A stretch of DNA of 64,000 nt from Pseudomonas paraversuta (GTDB taxonomy: Bacteria > Pseudomonadota > Gammaproteobacteria > Pseudomonadales > Pseudomonadaceae). This document shows, one piece after another, positions 16,819 to 25,647 of the stretch (within the stretch, counting starts at the first letter, position 1; every line of letters begins with the position of its first letter). The stretch spans positions 558,001-622,000 of the forward strand of contig NZ_CAJFCL010000001.1 of NCBI RefSeq assembly GCF_904063065.1, read 5' to 3'. The notes under the pieces are model-generated. The model was given only the letters and a program-made list of their open reading frames with translations, did no database searches and was not told the origin of the DNA. Made by a program: the position numbers and the translations under genes.

Positions 16819-17397
16819 ATGATGAGCAAGCGAGTACTGGTAATTCTGGGACATCCCTCTACCGACAGTTTTTGTGCAGCCCTGGCCGATAGCTATGTCG
16901 AAACGGCCATTGGCGCCGGTCAGGATGTCCGCGTGTTGCATCTCGCAGCCCTGTGTTTCGATCCGGTGCTGCACGAGGGTTATAAACAGATCCAGCCGCT
17001 GGAGCCGGACTTGCTCAAGGCCCAGGCTGACATCACCTGGGCGGAGCATCTGGTACTGGTGTTTCCGGTCTGGTGGGGCGGGGCTCCGGCTTTGCTCAAA
17101 GGCTTTCTCGAGCGCATCCTGCTACCCGGCTTCGCCTTTAGCTACCGCAAGGGCAAAGCTTTTCCAGAGAAACTGTTGTCAGGACGCAGCGCCTGTCTGC
17201 TGGTGACCATGGACACCCCGCCCTGGTATTACAAATGGGTGTACTGCATGCCGGCATTGCATCAAATGCGCAGGACCACTCTGGCCTTTTGTGGCATAAA
17301 ACCCCTCGTGACCCTGACATTCGGCCCGATTCTGGATTCAACCGCCAGGCAGCGGGACATTTGGCTCGGGCAAATCCGCGAACTCGCTGCCAGGTAA
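16819..17397 (+). CDS. NAD(P)H-dependent quinone oxidoreductase, flavodoxin-like fold (MdaB/KefF type)
   Basis: 192 residues; ATGs at 16819 and 16822 are both possible. The flavodoxin-2 family features are present: VLVILGHPSTDSF at the N terminus (FMN/FAD phosphate loop) and the VFPVWWGGAPALLKGFLERI segment that contacts the flavin. It likely carries out two-electron reduction of quinones or other electrophiles. A MerR regulator begins 38 bp downstream on the same strand, suggesting a stress-responsive pair. Confidence 0.85.
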   Translation: MMSKRVLVILGHPSTDSFCAALADSYVETAIGAGQDVRVLHLAALCFDPVLHEGYKQIQPLEPDLLKAQADITWAEHLVLVFPVWWGGAPALLKGFLERILLPGFAFSYRKGKAFPEKLLSGRSACLLVTMDTPPWYYKWVYCMPALHQMRRTTLAFCGIKPLVTLTFGPILDSTARQRDIWLGQIRELAAR

Positions 17398-17435
17398 GGC
17401 TCCAATATGCGGGCGGCCATTAAAAAGGACTTTTC

Positions 17436-17846
17436 ATGTACATCGGCAAAGCCGCCCAACGATCGGGCACCACCATCAAAAGCATTCGTCACTATGAAGA
17501 CATCGGCCTGTTGCCGCCGCCGCAGCGCCGTGGCAACTATCGCGTCTACAGCGAGCAGAGTGTCGAGCGGCTGATGTTCATAAAATGCGCCCAGCAACTG
17601 GGCTTCAAACTGAAGGAAATGCTGGCGATTCTTGATGAGCACCACGGCCAGGCACTGCCATGGGATGTGGTGCGAAACGCCATCACCGACAAAAAACAGT
17701 CAGTGCTGGAGCAGATCCAGGCCCTGCACAACCAGCATGCCGGGCTGGTCGCGTTCGAGACCCGTTTTTTGGCCGCTGATCAATCCTGTCAGGCAAGCAA
17801 CCTGCTGGAGCAGCCGGTGGATGCTCGATTGCTGGCAATGGCCTGA
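17436..17846 (+). CDS. MerR-family regulator
   Basis: 136 residues with the MerR winged helix (MYIGKAAQRSGTTIKSIRHYEDIGLLPP, then GNYRVYSEQSVERL) and a dimerisation helix. The C-terminal region has a single Cys (residue about 112, DQSCQAS) and lacks the paired cysteines of CueR or ZntR metal loops, so it is more likely to sense a redox or organic signal than a metal ion. It follows a quinone oxidoreductase gene by 38 bp and probably regulates it. Confidence 0.85.
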   Translation: MYIGKAAQRSGTTIKSIRHYEDIGLLPPPQRRGNYRVYSEQSVERLMFIKCAQQLGFKLKEMLAILDEHHGQALPWDVVRNAITDKKQSVLEQIQALHNQHAGLVAFETRFLAADQSCQASNLLEQPVDARLLAMA

Positions 17847-17891
17847 AGGTCTGGCTGTTCGGCTCAATCAGCTTCCTGGGCAAGCCTGCGC

Positions 17892-18932
17892 CTACGATGA
17901 GGTCGCAGTGCTTTTGGGGTACAACAACCGCTGCGCCAGCTCATCGGAAACCCGTGCCGGTGAACGCTTCTCGGCCTGGGCGTGGGCGTAGATGCCCGTC
18001 AGGCGCTGGCTGATACGCAACAACTGCTGGTTAATGGCCTCGGGGGTCGCGCCTTCATGGGTCAGCGCCATGTAAATCAGACCGCCCGAATTGATCACAT
18101 AGTCAGGCGCATACAATATCCCCCGACGCTCGAGCTGATCGGCAACTTGCAGGTTGGTCAGCTGGTTGTTCGCACAGCCGGCCACTGCCGAGCAACGCAG
18201 TTGCGCCACGCTGTGCCAGTTCAGCACGCCGCCCAGACCGCAGGGTGCAAGAATGTCACAGGGGGTGCTGAGCAAGGCTTCACAGGCAACCGGATGGGCG
18301 CCAAGCTGATCCATGGCCAGGCGAACTTTACCGGGATCGGTATCGCACACCAGCAACTCGGCACCCGCCGCATGCAGTTGCTCGGCCAGGGCGTAACCGA
18401 CCTTGCCCAGCCCCTGCACGGCAACCCGCAATCCTTCCAGGTTGTCACTGCCCAGACGCGACGACGCAGTGCTGCGAATACCGGCAAACACCCCCATCGC
18501 CGTATGCGGTGACGGGTCGCCTGCCGCAGTGGTACTGGTTACGTGGCGGGTGCTCTGGGCAATGCAATCCATATCGGCGGTAGAGGTGCCGCTGTCGATC
18601 GCGGTGATATAGCGTCCATCGAGTTGCTCGACACAGCGACCGAATGCTTCAAACAGCGCCGCGCGACTTTCGACATGGGCCGCCCGCATGACGACTGCCT
18701 TGGCGCCGCCCACCGCCAAACCGGCCAGCGCCGCTTTATAGCTCATGTCCTGGGCCAGGCGGATGGCATCGTTGACGGCACTTTCATCGTTGGGATACGC
18801 CAGATAACGGCAGCCACCCAGGGCGGGGCCCAGACGACTGCTATGAATGGCAATCACTGCCTTGAGCCCGGTGACAGGATCGACACTGAGGTGCAACGAC
18901 TCCACATGAGCACTTTGCATGAGAGCAAACAT
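17892..18932 (-). CDS. Leu/Phe/Val-type amino acid dehydrogenase
   Basis: 346 residues. It has the substrate-binding segment HSSRLGPALGGCRY, the active-site lysine region (DMSYKAALAGLAVGGAKAVV) and the NAD-binding fold (VAVQGLGKVGYALAEQL), all typical of the Glu/Leu/Phe/Val dehydrogenase superfamily and closest in length to leucine dehydrogenase. It should deaminate branched-chain or aromatic amino acids to 2-oxo acids with NAD+. The location next to the homogentisate genes might point to an aromatic substrate, but this is inference only. Confidence 0.87.
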   Translation of the reverse strand: MFALMQSAHVESLHLSVDPVTGLKAVIAIHSSRLGPALGGCRYLAYPNDESAVNDAIRLAQDMSYKAALAGLAVGGAKAVVMRAAHVESRAALFEAFGRCVEQLDGRYITAIDSGTSTADMDCIAQSTRHVTSTTAAGDPSPHTAMGVFAGIRSTASSRLGSDNLEGLRVAVQGLGKVGYALAEQLHAAGAELLVCDTDPGKVRLAMDQLGAHPVACEALLSTPCDILAPCGLGGVLNWHSVAQLRCSAVAGCANNQLTNLQVADQLERRGILYAPDYVINSGGLIYMALTHEGATPEAINQQLLRISQRLTGIYAHAQAEKRSPARVSDELAQRLLYPKSTATSS

Positions 18933-19099
18933 TAACCAGCCCTCGAACGATAAAAGGTAAACGCCAGTATAGGTGGCGCCAGAAAAATCGTTGAAGTGCG
19001 CAGGAATAAGTCTGAGCTGTTTTCAGGGTTTCAGACATAACCTGCCGGGGCTACAGTTTGTGCGTCTGAACCCCGGCCCGGCCATTGTCTTGTGTGCCG

Positions 19100-19738
19100 C
19101 TAGGCGGGTGTGTCCGGTTGCCGCGCGGGGTGTGCAGCGACAAACGCGGGGTGCTGCTCTGCCAATGCCGCAACCCGGGCGATCCGCGGGTATGGCACCA
19201 GCGATACCTTGAAGCGCTCAGCCGCATACAGCTGCGGGATCAGGTACACATCCGCCAGCCCGGGCTCCGGGCCGAAGCAATAGCCGCTATCGCCAATCAG
19301 TTGTTCAATAGCCGCCAGGCCCTGGCTGACCCAGTGACCTATCCATTGCATGACCTGCTCTTCGGTCTGCCCCGTCTGGCGCAGTTGATTGAGCACGCTG
19401 GCGTTGTGCAGCGGATGAATATCACAGGCCACCAAGGCTGCCACCGCACGTTCGCGGGCACGGGTGTCCAGATCTTCGGACAGCAACGCCACCTGCGGAT
19501 ACCGCTCCTCGAGGTATTCGATAATCGCCGGGGACTGGGTCAGCACCCTGCCCTCCTCCGTACGCAAGGCCGGTACCCGGCCTTGGGGATTGATCGCCAG
19601 ATACGCCGGCTGGCGGTGCTCGCCGCCGCCAGCGGCAATCAGGTTGACCGGCACCGCCTGATAATCCAGACCTTTAAGCGCCAGCGCGATCCTCACCCGG
19701 TAGGACGAGGTCGAGCGGTAGTAGGTAAAGAGTTGCAT
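19100..19738 (-). CDS. maiA: maleylacetoacetate isomerase
   Basis: 212 residues from the ATG at 19738, with AAGGAG seven bases upstream. It is a zeta-class glutathione transferase: the N terminus MQLFTYYRSTSSYRVRIALALKG holds the catalytic Ser motif and NPQGRVPALRTEEGRVLTQS is the glutathione-binding cis-Pro region. It converts 4-maleylacetoacetate to 4-fumarylacetoacetate, the step between HmgA and fumarylacetoacetase. It is the last gene of hmgA-fahA-maiA, 11 bp after fahA. Confidence 0.95.
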   Translation of the reverse strand: MQLFTYYRSTSSYRVRIALALKGLDYQAVPVNLIAAGGGEHRQPAYLAINPQGRVPALRTEEGRVLTQSPAIIEYLEERYPQVALLSEDLDTRARERAVAALVACDIHPLHNASVLNQLRQTGQTEEQVMQWIGHWVSQGLAAIEQLIGDSGYCFGPEPGLADVYLIPQLYAAERFKVSLVPYPRIARVAALAEQHPAFVAAHPARQPDTPA

Positions 19739-19749
19739 GGCTCGCTCCT

Positions 19750-21054
19750 TTAGCGCGCAGCGACGACCTTGCCCCGGCATTCGCCAAAACCGATGGAGGC
19801 ATACCCTTCACGGGTGCAACGGGCACGCAGGATGATTTCGTCGCCGTCCTCAAGGAACTTGCGAACCTCGCCCGACGCCAGTTCGATCGGGTGTTTACCG
19901 CCCTCGGTGATTTCCAGCAGGCTGCCCAGTTGCGAGCGGTCAGGGCCCGACAGGGTGCCCGAACCGAACAGGTCGCCCGACTGCAGCTGGCAACCGTTGA
20001 CACTGTGGTGAGCCACCAGCTGCGCGGCAGTCCAGTACATGTTCAGACTGTTGCTCAAGCCCAGTCGATGGGCCGGCAGATTTTGTTCACGCATCCCCTG
20101 GGTCAGCAGTAGCACTTCGAGCTCGATGTCCAACGCGCCCTGGCCCTGATCCTTGGGATCGAGCAAGTACGCCAGGGGCTGCGGGTCGCCTTCAGGACGG
20201 GCCGGCTGCGCGCGGCGGAACGGCTCCAGCGCTTCGGCCGTCACCACCCACGGGGAAATGCTGGTGATGAAGCTTTTGGACAGGAACGGCCCCAGCGGCT
20301 GGTATTCCCAGGCCTGGATATCACGCGCCGACCAGTCGTTGAGCAGGCAGAAACCGGCAATGTGTTCGCCCGCTTCGCTGACCGGGATGGCATCCCCCAG
20401 GTCATTGCCCTGGCCAATCCAGATACCCAGTTCCAATTCGTAATCCAGACGTGCACAGGGCCCAAAAGTCGGCTCGGTCTGACCGGTGGGCAAGGTTTGT
20501 CCTTTAGGACGACGCACCTCGGCACCCGATGCGCGAATGGTGGAAGCGCGGCCGTGGTAGCCGATTGGCACGTACTTGTAGTTGGGCAGCAAAGGATTGT
20601 CAGGGCGAAACAGTTTGCCGACGTTTTTCGCGTGTTCGATGCCGACATAAAAATCGGTGTAGTCACCGATTTTGGCCGGCAGGTGTAATTGGCAATCCGC
20701 CGCCAGCGGTAGCAGTTTCGCACCCTGGGCTTCGATCTTGCCCCGCAGGGTGCTGCCCTCGCCCAGCAGCTCCAGCAAGCGTTCGCGCAGGGCTACCCGG
20801 GCACTGCGGCCCAACGCAAAATAGGTATTCAAGGCGCCGCCCAGCGAGGCTTCCACCGCGACCTTGGCCTGACCTTCAAACAAACCGGCAGCCAGCGCCG
20901 CCTCAAGATCAAAAATGTGCTCGCCGATGGCGATGCCGCTACGGGGCGCCGAGCCATTAAGGCTGAAGATCCCCATGGGCAAGTTTTGCAACGGGAAATC
21001 ACTGTGGCCGTTGGCGGAGGCGATCCAGCTGCGGGTAAATGTGGACTGGGTCAT
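19750..21054 (-). CDS. fahA: fumarylacetoacetase
   Basis: 434 residues from the ATG at 21054 (GGAG ten bases upstream; two bases after the hmgA stop). The N-terminal SH3-like part is followed by the catalytic domain with DFYVGIEHAKNVGKLFRP, the metal-ligand region LDYELELGIWIGQGN and the LLNDWSARDIQAWEYQPLG motif. It hydrolyses fumarylacetoacetate to fumarate and acetoacetate, the last step of tyrosine and phenylalanine breakdown. Second gene of the homogentisate operon. Confidence 0.96.
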   Translation of the reverse strand: MTQSTFTRSWIASANGHSDFPLQNLPMGIFSLNGSAPRSGIAIGEHIFDLEAALAAGLFEGQAKVAVEASLGGALNTYFALGRSARVALRERLLELLGEGSTLRGKIEAQGAKLLPLAADCQLHLPAKIGDYTDFYVGIEHAKNVGKLFRPDNPLLPNYKYVPIGYHGRASTIRASGAEVRRPKGQTLPTGQTEPTFGPCARLDYELELGIWIGQGNDLGDAIPVSEAGEHIAGFCLLNDWSARDIQAWEYQPLGPFLSKSFITSISPWVVTAEALEPFRRAQPARPEGDPQPLAYLLDPKDQGQGALDIELEVLLLTQGMREQNLPAHRLGLSNSLNMYWTAAQLVAHHSVNGCQLQSGDLFGSGTLSGPDRSQLGSLLEITEGGKHPIELASGEVRKFLEDGDEIILRARCTREGYASIGFGECRGKVVAAR

Positions 21055-21056
21055 GT

Positions 21057-22361
21057 TTATCTCCGATTCGGGTTGAAGGTTGTGGGCAGCGAAGCCCAGC
21101 AAGCGTCGTAACTGGATTGCAACTGCGGGCATTCAAGGGCGAACCGGCTGGGGCGCAACACCTGGCTGGTCTCAAACATAAAGGCCATGGTGTTATCGAT
21201 TTTGCTCGGTTGCAGCTCTGCCGCAATGGCATTGGTACAGGTTTCGGCGTCCGGGCCATGGGCGCTCATGCAGCTGTGCAGCGAAGCACCGCCGGGCAGG
21301 AACCCCTCGGCCTTGGCGTCGTAACTGCCCTGGATCAGGCCCATGAACTCGTTCATCAGGTTGCGGTGGAACCATGGTGGCCGGAAGGTGTTTTCAGCCA
21401 CCATCCAGCGCGGCGGGAAGATCACGAAGTCGAGGTTGGCCAGACCCGGCACGCTGGTGGGCGAGGTCAATACCGTGAAGATCGAGGGGTCGGGATGATC
21501 GAAGCTGACGGTGCCAATGGTGTTGAAGCGCCGCAGGTCATACTTGTACGGCACGTTATTGCCATGCCAGGCGACCACGTTGAGTGGCGAGTGATCCAGC
21601 TCGCAACCCCAGAGTTCACCGAGGAATTTTTGCACCAGAGGGGTCGGTTGCCCGTTATGTTCGTAGTGGGCCACCGGGGCCAGAAAATCCCTGGGATTGG
21701 CCAGGCCATTGCTGCCAATGGGGCCCAGATCCGGCAGGCGCAGCGGCGCCCCATGGTTTTCGGCCACGTAGCCACGGGCTTGCGGGTCGAGCAGTTCAAC
21801 ACGGAACTTGAGGCCACGGGGGATCACGGCAATCTCCAGAGGCTCAAGCTCCAGCACCCCCAACTCGGTCGCAATCCGTAGACGGCCCTGCTCGGGCACC
21901 AGCAGCAATTCACCGTCGGCGTTGAAGAACACGCGCCGCATCGAGGTGTTTGCGCAGTAGCTGTAAATGCTGATACCCGCAGGTTTGTCCGCAGCGCCAT
22001 TGGCCGCCATAGCCATCAGACCGTCAATGAAATCTGTGGCCTCATCCGGGATTGGCAGCGGGTTCCAGCGCAGGCGATTGGGGGTTACCGGGCCCAATCC
22101 GCCGCCGCCCAGTTGCCGCCCGAGCTTGACGAATGCCGGGTGGTTGGCTGATGGCTTGATCCGGTACATCCAGGTGCGGCGCGATTCGCTGCGCGCCATG
22201 GTGAATGCGGTACCCGACAACAACTCGGTGTACAGGCCGTAGGGGACTTGTTGCGGGGAGTTCTGGCCGACCGGCAACGCGCCGGGCAATGCTTCGCTGC
22301 TGAATTCATTGCCAAACCCGGATTGATACACGAGATCGGACAAAGACGAGTCGAGGTTCAT
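21057..22361 (-). CDS. hmgA: homogentisate 1,2-dioxygenase
   Basis: 434 residues, starting at an ATG with GGAGG eight bases upstream. Family landmarks include [19 protein letters not shown] at the N terminus and iron-site regions around [19 protein letters not shown] and [16 protein letters not shown]. The enzyme opens the ring of homogentisate to maleylacetoacetate using ferrous iron and O2. First gene of hmgA-fahA-maiA; loss of it in pseudomonads gives brown pyomelanin. Expression is probably repressed by the divergent IclR-type regulator through the palindrome at 22438. Confidence 0.97.
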   Translation of the reverse strand: MNLDSSLSDLVYQSGFGNEFSSEALPGALPVGQNSPQQVPYGLYTELLSGTAFTMARSESRRTWMYRIKPSANHPAFVKLGRQLGGGGLGPVTPNRLRWNPLPIPDEATDFIDGLMAMAANGAADKPAGISIYSYCANTSMRRVFFNADGELLLVPEQGRLRIATELGVLELEPLEIAVIPRGLKFRVELLDPQARGYVAENHGAPLRLPDLGPIGSNGLANPRDFLAPVAHYEHNGQPTPLVQKFLGELWGCELDHSPLNVVAWHGNNVPYKYDLRRFNTIGTVSFDHPDPSIFTVLTSPTSVPGLANLDFVIFPPRWMVAENTFRPPWFHRNLMNEFMGLIQGSYDAKAEGFLPGGASLHSCMSAHGPDAETCTNAIAAELQPSKIDNTMAFMFETSQVLRPSRFALECPQLQSSYDACWASLPTTFNPNRR

Positions 22362-22437
22362 GGCGCCTCCAGTGTGGAGAATACAGCTGACTGCGCCAGG
22401 CCCGAAAACAGCTTGCGCGTCGCTGCGTTATTTTTAT

Positions 22438-22452
22438 CGTAATTCAATTACG
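22438..22452. promoter_or_regulatory. HmgR-type operator in the hmgA/hmgR divergent region
   Basis: A perfect 15-base palindrome, CGTAATTCAATTACG, sits in the 163-bp gap between hmgA and its IclR-type regulator. A second, imperfect copy (CGTAATTTGATT) begins at 22458. The arrangement fits an operator for an IclR dimer; the HmgR protein of P. putida is known to act on this kind of divergent promoter. Confidence 0.7.
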
Positions 22453-22524
22453 CATAACGTAATTTGATTGGTATTAAGCGTCAAGCTATAAAGACGCCCA
22501 TTCGTCCCGAGATCCCAGCAGCCC

Positions 22525-23319
22525 ATGGAAAAGCCACGCAGCAGTAACGACAGCACTGGCAAACAGAAAGTGCGCTCCGCCGAAGTCGGCACTGACATCC
22601 TCAAGGCCCTGGCCGAGCTGTCACCTTCCACTTCCCTGTCGCGTCTGGCCGAGCACGTGCAAATGCCGGCGAGCAAGGTGCATCGCTACTTGCAGGCATT
22701 AATCGCCAGTGGTTTTGCCGAGCAGAATGCAGCCACCAATCATTACGGACTGGGGCGTGAGGCGTTACGTGTGGGGCTGGCCGCACTCAACAGCATGGAT
22801 GTGCTGAAAGTCGCCGCCCTGCCCATGGCCGAACTGCGCGATGACTTGAATGAAACCTGCTTTCTGGCGGTGTGGGGCAATCAGGGAGCAACCGTGGTGC
22901 ATATTGAAGCCGCGGTTCGCGCAGTCACGGTGGTGACCAAACTGGGTTCGGTGCTGCCCCTGCTGAGTTCGTCCACGGGGCTGGTGTTCAATGCCTTTCT
23001 GCCTGACCGGGAAACCGCCACATTGCGCGAGCTGGAGTTGCAAACCGATAAAATTCATCCGCTGAAAAAACCTGAAACCTACGCCGCAACCGGTGTACAG
23101 ATCCGTGAACGGGGATTGCATTTTGTCCATGGCTTGCTGATGCCCGGGGTCGATGCATTATCGGCACCGGTGTTTGATGCCACCGGTCATGTGGCTGGCG
23201 TACTGACCGTGGTCGGGCCGGCGTCGCTGTTCCATGCCGATGAAAACGGCCCCGCAGCCAAGCGGCTGCTGGAAGCGAGCACAGCCATCAGCTGGCGGAT
23301 GGGTTATCAACCGGGTTAA
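22525..23319 (+). CDS. hmgR: IclR-family repressor of the homogentisate operon
   Basis: 264 residues. The winged helix-turn-helix occupies about residues 18-80 (VGTDILKALAELSPSTSLSRL and PASKVHRYLQALIASGFAEQ), followed by the GAF-like IclR effector domain with the C-terminal HVAGVLTVVGPASLF strand. It is divergent from hmgA, as HmgR is in P. putida, where homogentisate is the inducer. Name assigned from family plus position. Confidence 0.88.
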   Translation: MEKPRSSNDSTGKQKVRSAEVGTDILKALAELSPSTSLSRLAEHVQMPASKVHRYLQALIASGFAEQNAATNHYGLGREALRVGLAALNSMDVLKVAALPMAELRDDLNETCFLAVWGNQGATVVHIEAAVRAVTVVTKLGSVLPLLSSSTGLVFNAFLPDRETATLRELELQTDKIHPLKKPETYAATGVQIRERGLHFVHGLLMPGVDALSAPVFDATGHVAGVLTVVGPASLFHADENGPAAKRLLEASTAISWRMGYQPG

Positions 23320-23540
23320 CAACGCCTGCCGCGGTATAACTGTGGCGCCTGGTTCGGCTTTCGACTATTGCCGAAGCGGTAACAGAGATTGTCGAAAAGC
23401 GGCCTTACTCCATAACAAGACAGCCATTATTCTTATCGAACTTTCCGGCACGGCTGCCGGTCACACGGATTGAGTCAACTCGACTCTCCCCCAGATTTAC
23501 CCTGACGTTGATTTGTTGCTCCTTGATGAACGTCTTCGTT

Positions 23541-23567
23541 GGCCGCTGTCCTTCAGCGGCCTTTTTT
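23541..23567 (+). terminator. rho-independent terminator, no obvious gene directly in front
   Basis: Stem GGCCGCTG with loop TCCTT and CAGCGGCC, followed by six T. It lies 222 bp after the hmgR stop and 22 bp before the stop of the convergent lrgB-like gene. It could end the hmgR transcript or an unannotated small RNA encoded in 23330-23540. Confidence 0.85.
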
Positions 23568-23588
23568 ATGCCCGGAATTTGCCGCGGT

Positions 23589-24275
23589 TCAAAGCAGCAG
23601 CATCAGCAATGGCGCCGCAAACAGGTTGAGGATCCCGGTGAGGACCATGACCAGCCCCGCCACTGACCCCTCTTCACTGCCGACCTCGCGGGCGCGGCTG
23701 ACCCCCGCTCCGTGGGCCCCGATGCCGAACAGGGCACCCCGCGCCAGACTGCTGCGCAGCGGTAGCCACTTGAGCAGAATCCCCCCCAGCAGTGCGCCAA
23801 ATACACCGGTAAACATTACGAACACCGCAGTCAGTTCGGGGACTCCGCCCAGGTGTTGGGCCAGGGGCATGGCGAACGGCGTGGTGATGGAACGGGGCAC
23901 CAAAGACATGGTCAGCGATGTGTCGAGGGCCAGTGCCCTGGCCAGCCAGAATGAGCTGCCAATGGAGGCCACACTCCCCGCCAGCATCCCCAGCAACAAG
24001 GCGACCCAATGCCGCGCCAGCAACTTGCGCTGCTGCCAGATCGGCACGGCGAAGGCCACTGTCACCGGGCCCAATACCAGCATCAACCAATGGGTATCGC
24101 TTGAGTACTCGGCATAGGCGGTGTGTAGCGGTACGGCCACTGCAAGCAACAGGGCAGGCACCAGAATCAGCGGCGACAGCAGATAGCGCCCGGTGCGCCG
24201 GTACAGCCAGCGGCTCAGACCGTAGGCCCCGAGGGTGAGGATCAGCCAGAACACAGGCATCCATTCAAACTTCAT
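23589..24275 (-). CDS. lrgB: LrgB/CidB-family membrane protein
   Basis: 228 residues with seven or so hydrophobic helices and the family signature VPRSITTPFAMPLAQHLGG. It is the partner of the LrgA/CidA-like protein whose gene overlaps it by 11 bases. LrgAB-type systems were first described as controlling murein hydrolase activity and more recently as carriers of small organic acids such as pyruvate or glycolate in other bacteria; which applies here is not shown by the sequence. Confidence 0.92.
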   Translation of the reverse strand: MKFEWMPVFWLILTLGAYGLSRWLYRRTGRYLLSPLILVPALLLAVAVPLHTAYAEYSSDTHWLMLVLGPVTVAFAVPIWQQRKLLARHWVALLLGMLAGSVASIGSSFWLARALALDTSLTMSLVPRSITTPFAMPLAQHLGGVPELTAVFVMFTGVFGALLGGILLKWLPLRSSLARGALFGIGAHGAGVSRAREVGSEEGSVAGLVMVLTGILNLFAAPLLMLLL

Positions 24276-24651
24276 GGCGCAGTCTCCAGCGGCATACGGC
24301 TTCGACGGTAAAGGCGGTCACCACCATGACCAACAAGGTGCTGACCCCGATCACCAGCAATATCCGCCATCCGTCATCGCGTACCAGTGCGCCGTAGTCG
24401 AGCAGGCTCATCAGCGCCGGGATGAAGAACAGCAACATTTCGGCCATCAATACCCCGGCACCCAATTGCAGGGTCGCCGGGTTGATCAGCCCCAGGGCAA
24501 ATGCCAGCAGCAGCAAGGCCATGCCAATCACCCCGCCGGGTATTGGCAGGTGCCACCACGCCGCGATCTGACAGCCGAGAAAATAAATGGCCAGCAATAC
24601 CGCCACCTCACTGACCAGACGGGCAAAGCGTTTTACATCGAAGCGTTTCAT
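24265..24651 (-). CDS. lrgA: LrgA/CidA-family holin-like membrane protein
   Basis: 128 residues with four hydrophobic helices and the family segment LPIPGGVIGMALLLLAFALG followed by LLFFIPALMSLLDYG. First gene of a two-gene unit; its end overlaps lrgB by 11 bases. The LysR-family gene starting 99 bp away in the other direction is the likely regulator, as CidR is for cidAB in Gram-positive bacteria. Confidence 0.92.
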   Translation of the reverse strand: MKRFDVKRFARLVSEVAVLLAIYFLGCQIAAWWHLPIPGGVIGMALLLLAFALGLINPATLQLGAGVLMAEMLLFFIPALMSLLDYGALVRDDGWRILLVIGVSTLLVMVVTAFTVEAVCRWRLRHEV

Positions 24652-24701
24652 ATGGGTTCCAGTGCAGACTGGACTTCAGTTTAAAGACAGGCCTTCCATC
24701 C

Positions 24702-24743
24702 CTAAAACGAATTGTTAGACTGGAAGCTATTCCAAAACGGAAT
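24702..24743. promoter_or_regulatory. candidate LysR binding sites between lrgA and its regulator
   Basis: Two inverted repeats: CTAAAACGAATTGTTAG (24702-24718; imperfect, CTAA/TTAG ends) and ATTCCAAAACGGAAT (24729-24743; ATTCC/GGAAT). Both have the size of LysR recognition sites and lie in the 99-bp divergent gap, the second one just before the regulator's ATG. Identified by eye only. Confidence 0.45.
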
Positions 24744-24750
24744 CACGCAC

Positions 24751-25647
24751 ATGGAATTCAAACAACTGCGCACATTCGTTGAAGTGGCGCGTCAGGGCGG
24801 GTTTACCCAGGCCGCCCATCTGCTGCATATCAGCCAGTCAGCGGTGAGTAAACAGGTGGCGCAACTTGAGCAGAACCTTGGCACGCCACTGTTCGATCGA
24901 CTGGGTTCGCAGGTGCGCCTGACGGCGGCGGGAAATGTGGTGCTGCAGCGCGCAGAAGGCATGCTGCGCCTGCACAACGAGCTGCTCAGCGAGCTGGACG
25001 ACTTGAGCCAGTTGACCCGGGGCGAGTTACGGGTAGGGCTGCCGCTACTGGGCAGTAATACCTTGTTCGCCAGCCTGTTTGCCGAGTACCGGCGGCGTTA
25101 CCCCAATATTCAGGTGCAACTGCTCGAAGGCGGCAGCATGCATATTGAGCAGGCGGTGATGAGCGGAGAACTGGAGCTGGGCGGCAGTCTGACCCCGAAA
25201 AACCCGCTGTTCGGCTATCAACCGTTTTGCGATGAACCGCTGGATGCGCTGCTGCCGGAGGATCATCCGCTTGCACAGGACGGCAGCGTGCGTCTGGAGC
25301 AATTGGCCGATACACCGTTTTTGCTCTACCAGCGCAGCTTCATGCTCAACGAGCGTTTGCTGCAGGCGTGCCATCAATCGGGCTTCACACCCAAAGAAGG
25401 TGGCCGCAGCGGGCAATCGGATTTTTTAGTGGCGCTGGTGGCCGCCGGACAAGGCGTGGTGCTGCTGCCCAGCGTGGTGGCCCGGGCTCTGGTACGGCCG
25501 GGGGTCGTGCGTTTGAAGCTGATCGCGCCGGATTACCTGCGCTGGGATATCGCCTTTATCTGGCGCGACGGGGCTTATTTGTCGCGGGCAGCCCAAGCCT
25601 GGCTGGAGCTGCTGCGCGAGCGGCCGGTTATTGCGTCAGTGCCTTGA
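24751..25647 (+). CDS. LysR-family regulator, CidR-like by position
   Basis: 298 residues from the ATG at 24751 (an in-frame ATG at 24712 would extend it across the probable operator). N-terminal helix-turn-helix (MEFKQLRTFVEVARQGGFTQAAHLL, ISQSAVSKQVAQLEQNLGTPLFDR) and LysR substrate-binding domain. Divergent from lrgAB. Its 3' end overlaps the convergent flavodoxin gene by 20 bases. Confidence 0.88.
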   Translation: MEFKQLRTFVEVARQGGFTQAAHLLHISQSAVSKQVAQLEQNLGTPLFDRLGSQVRLTAAGNVVLQRAEGMLRLHNELLSELDDLSQLTRGELRVGLPLLGSNTLFASLFAEYRRRYPNIQVQLLEGGSMHIEQAVMSGELELGGSLTPKNPLFGYQPFCDEPLDALLPEDHPLAQDGSVRLEQLADTPFLLYQRSFMLNERLLQACHQSGFTPKEGGRSGQSDFLVALVAAGQGVVLLPSVVARALVRPGVVRLKLIAPDYLRWDIAFIWRDGAYLSRAAQAWLELLRERPVIASVP

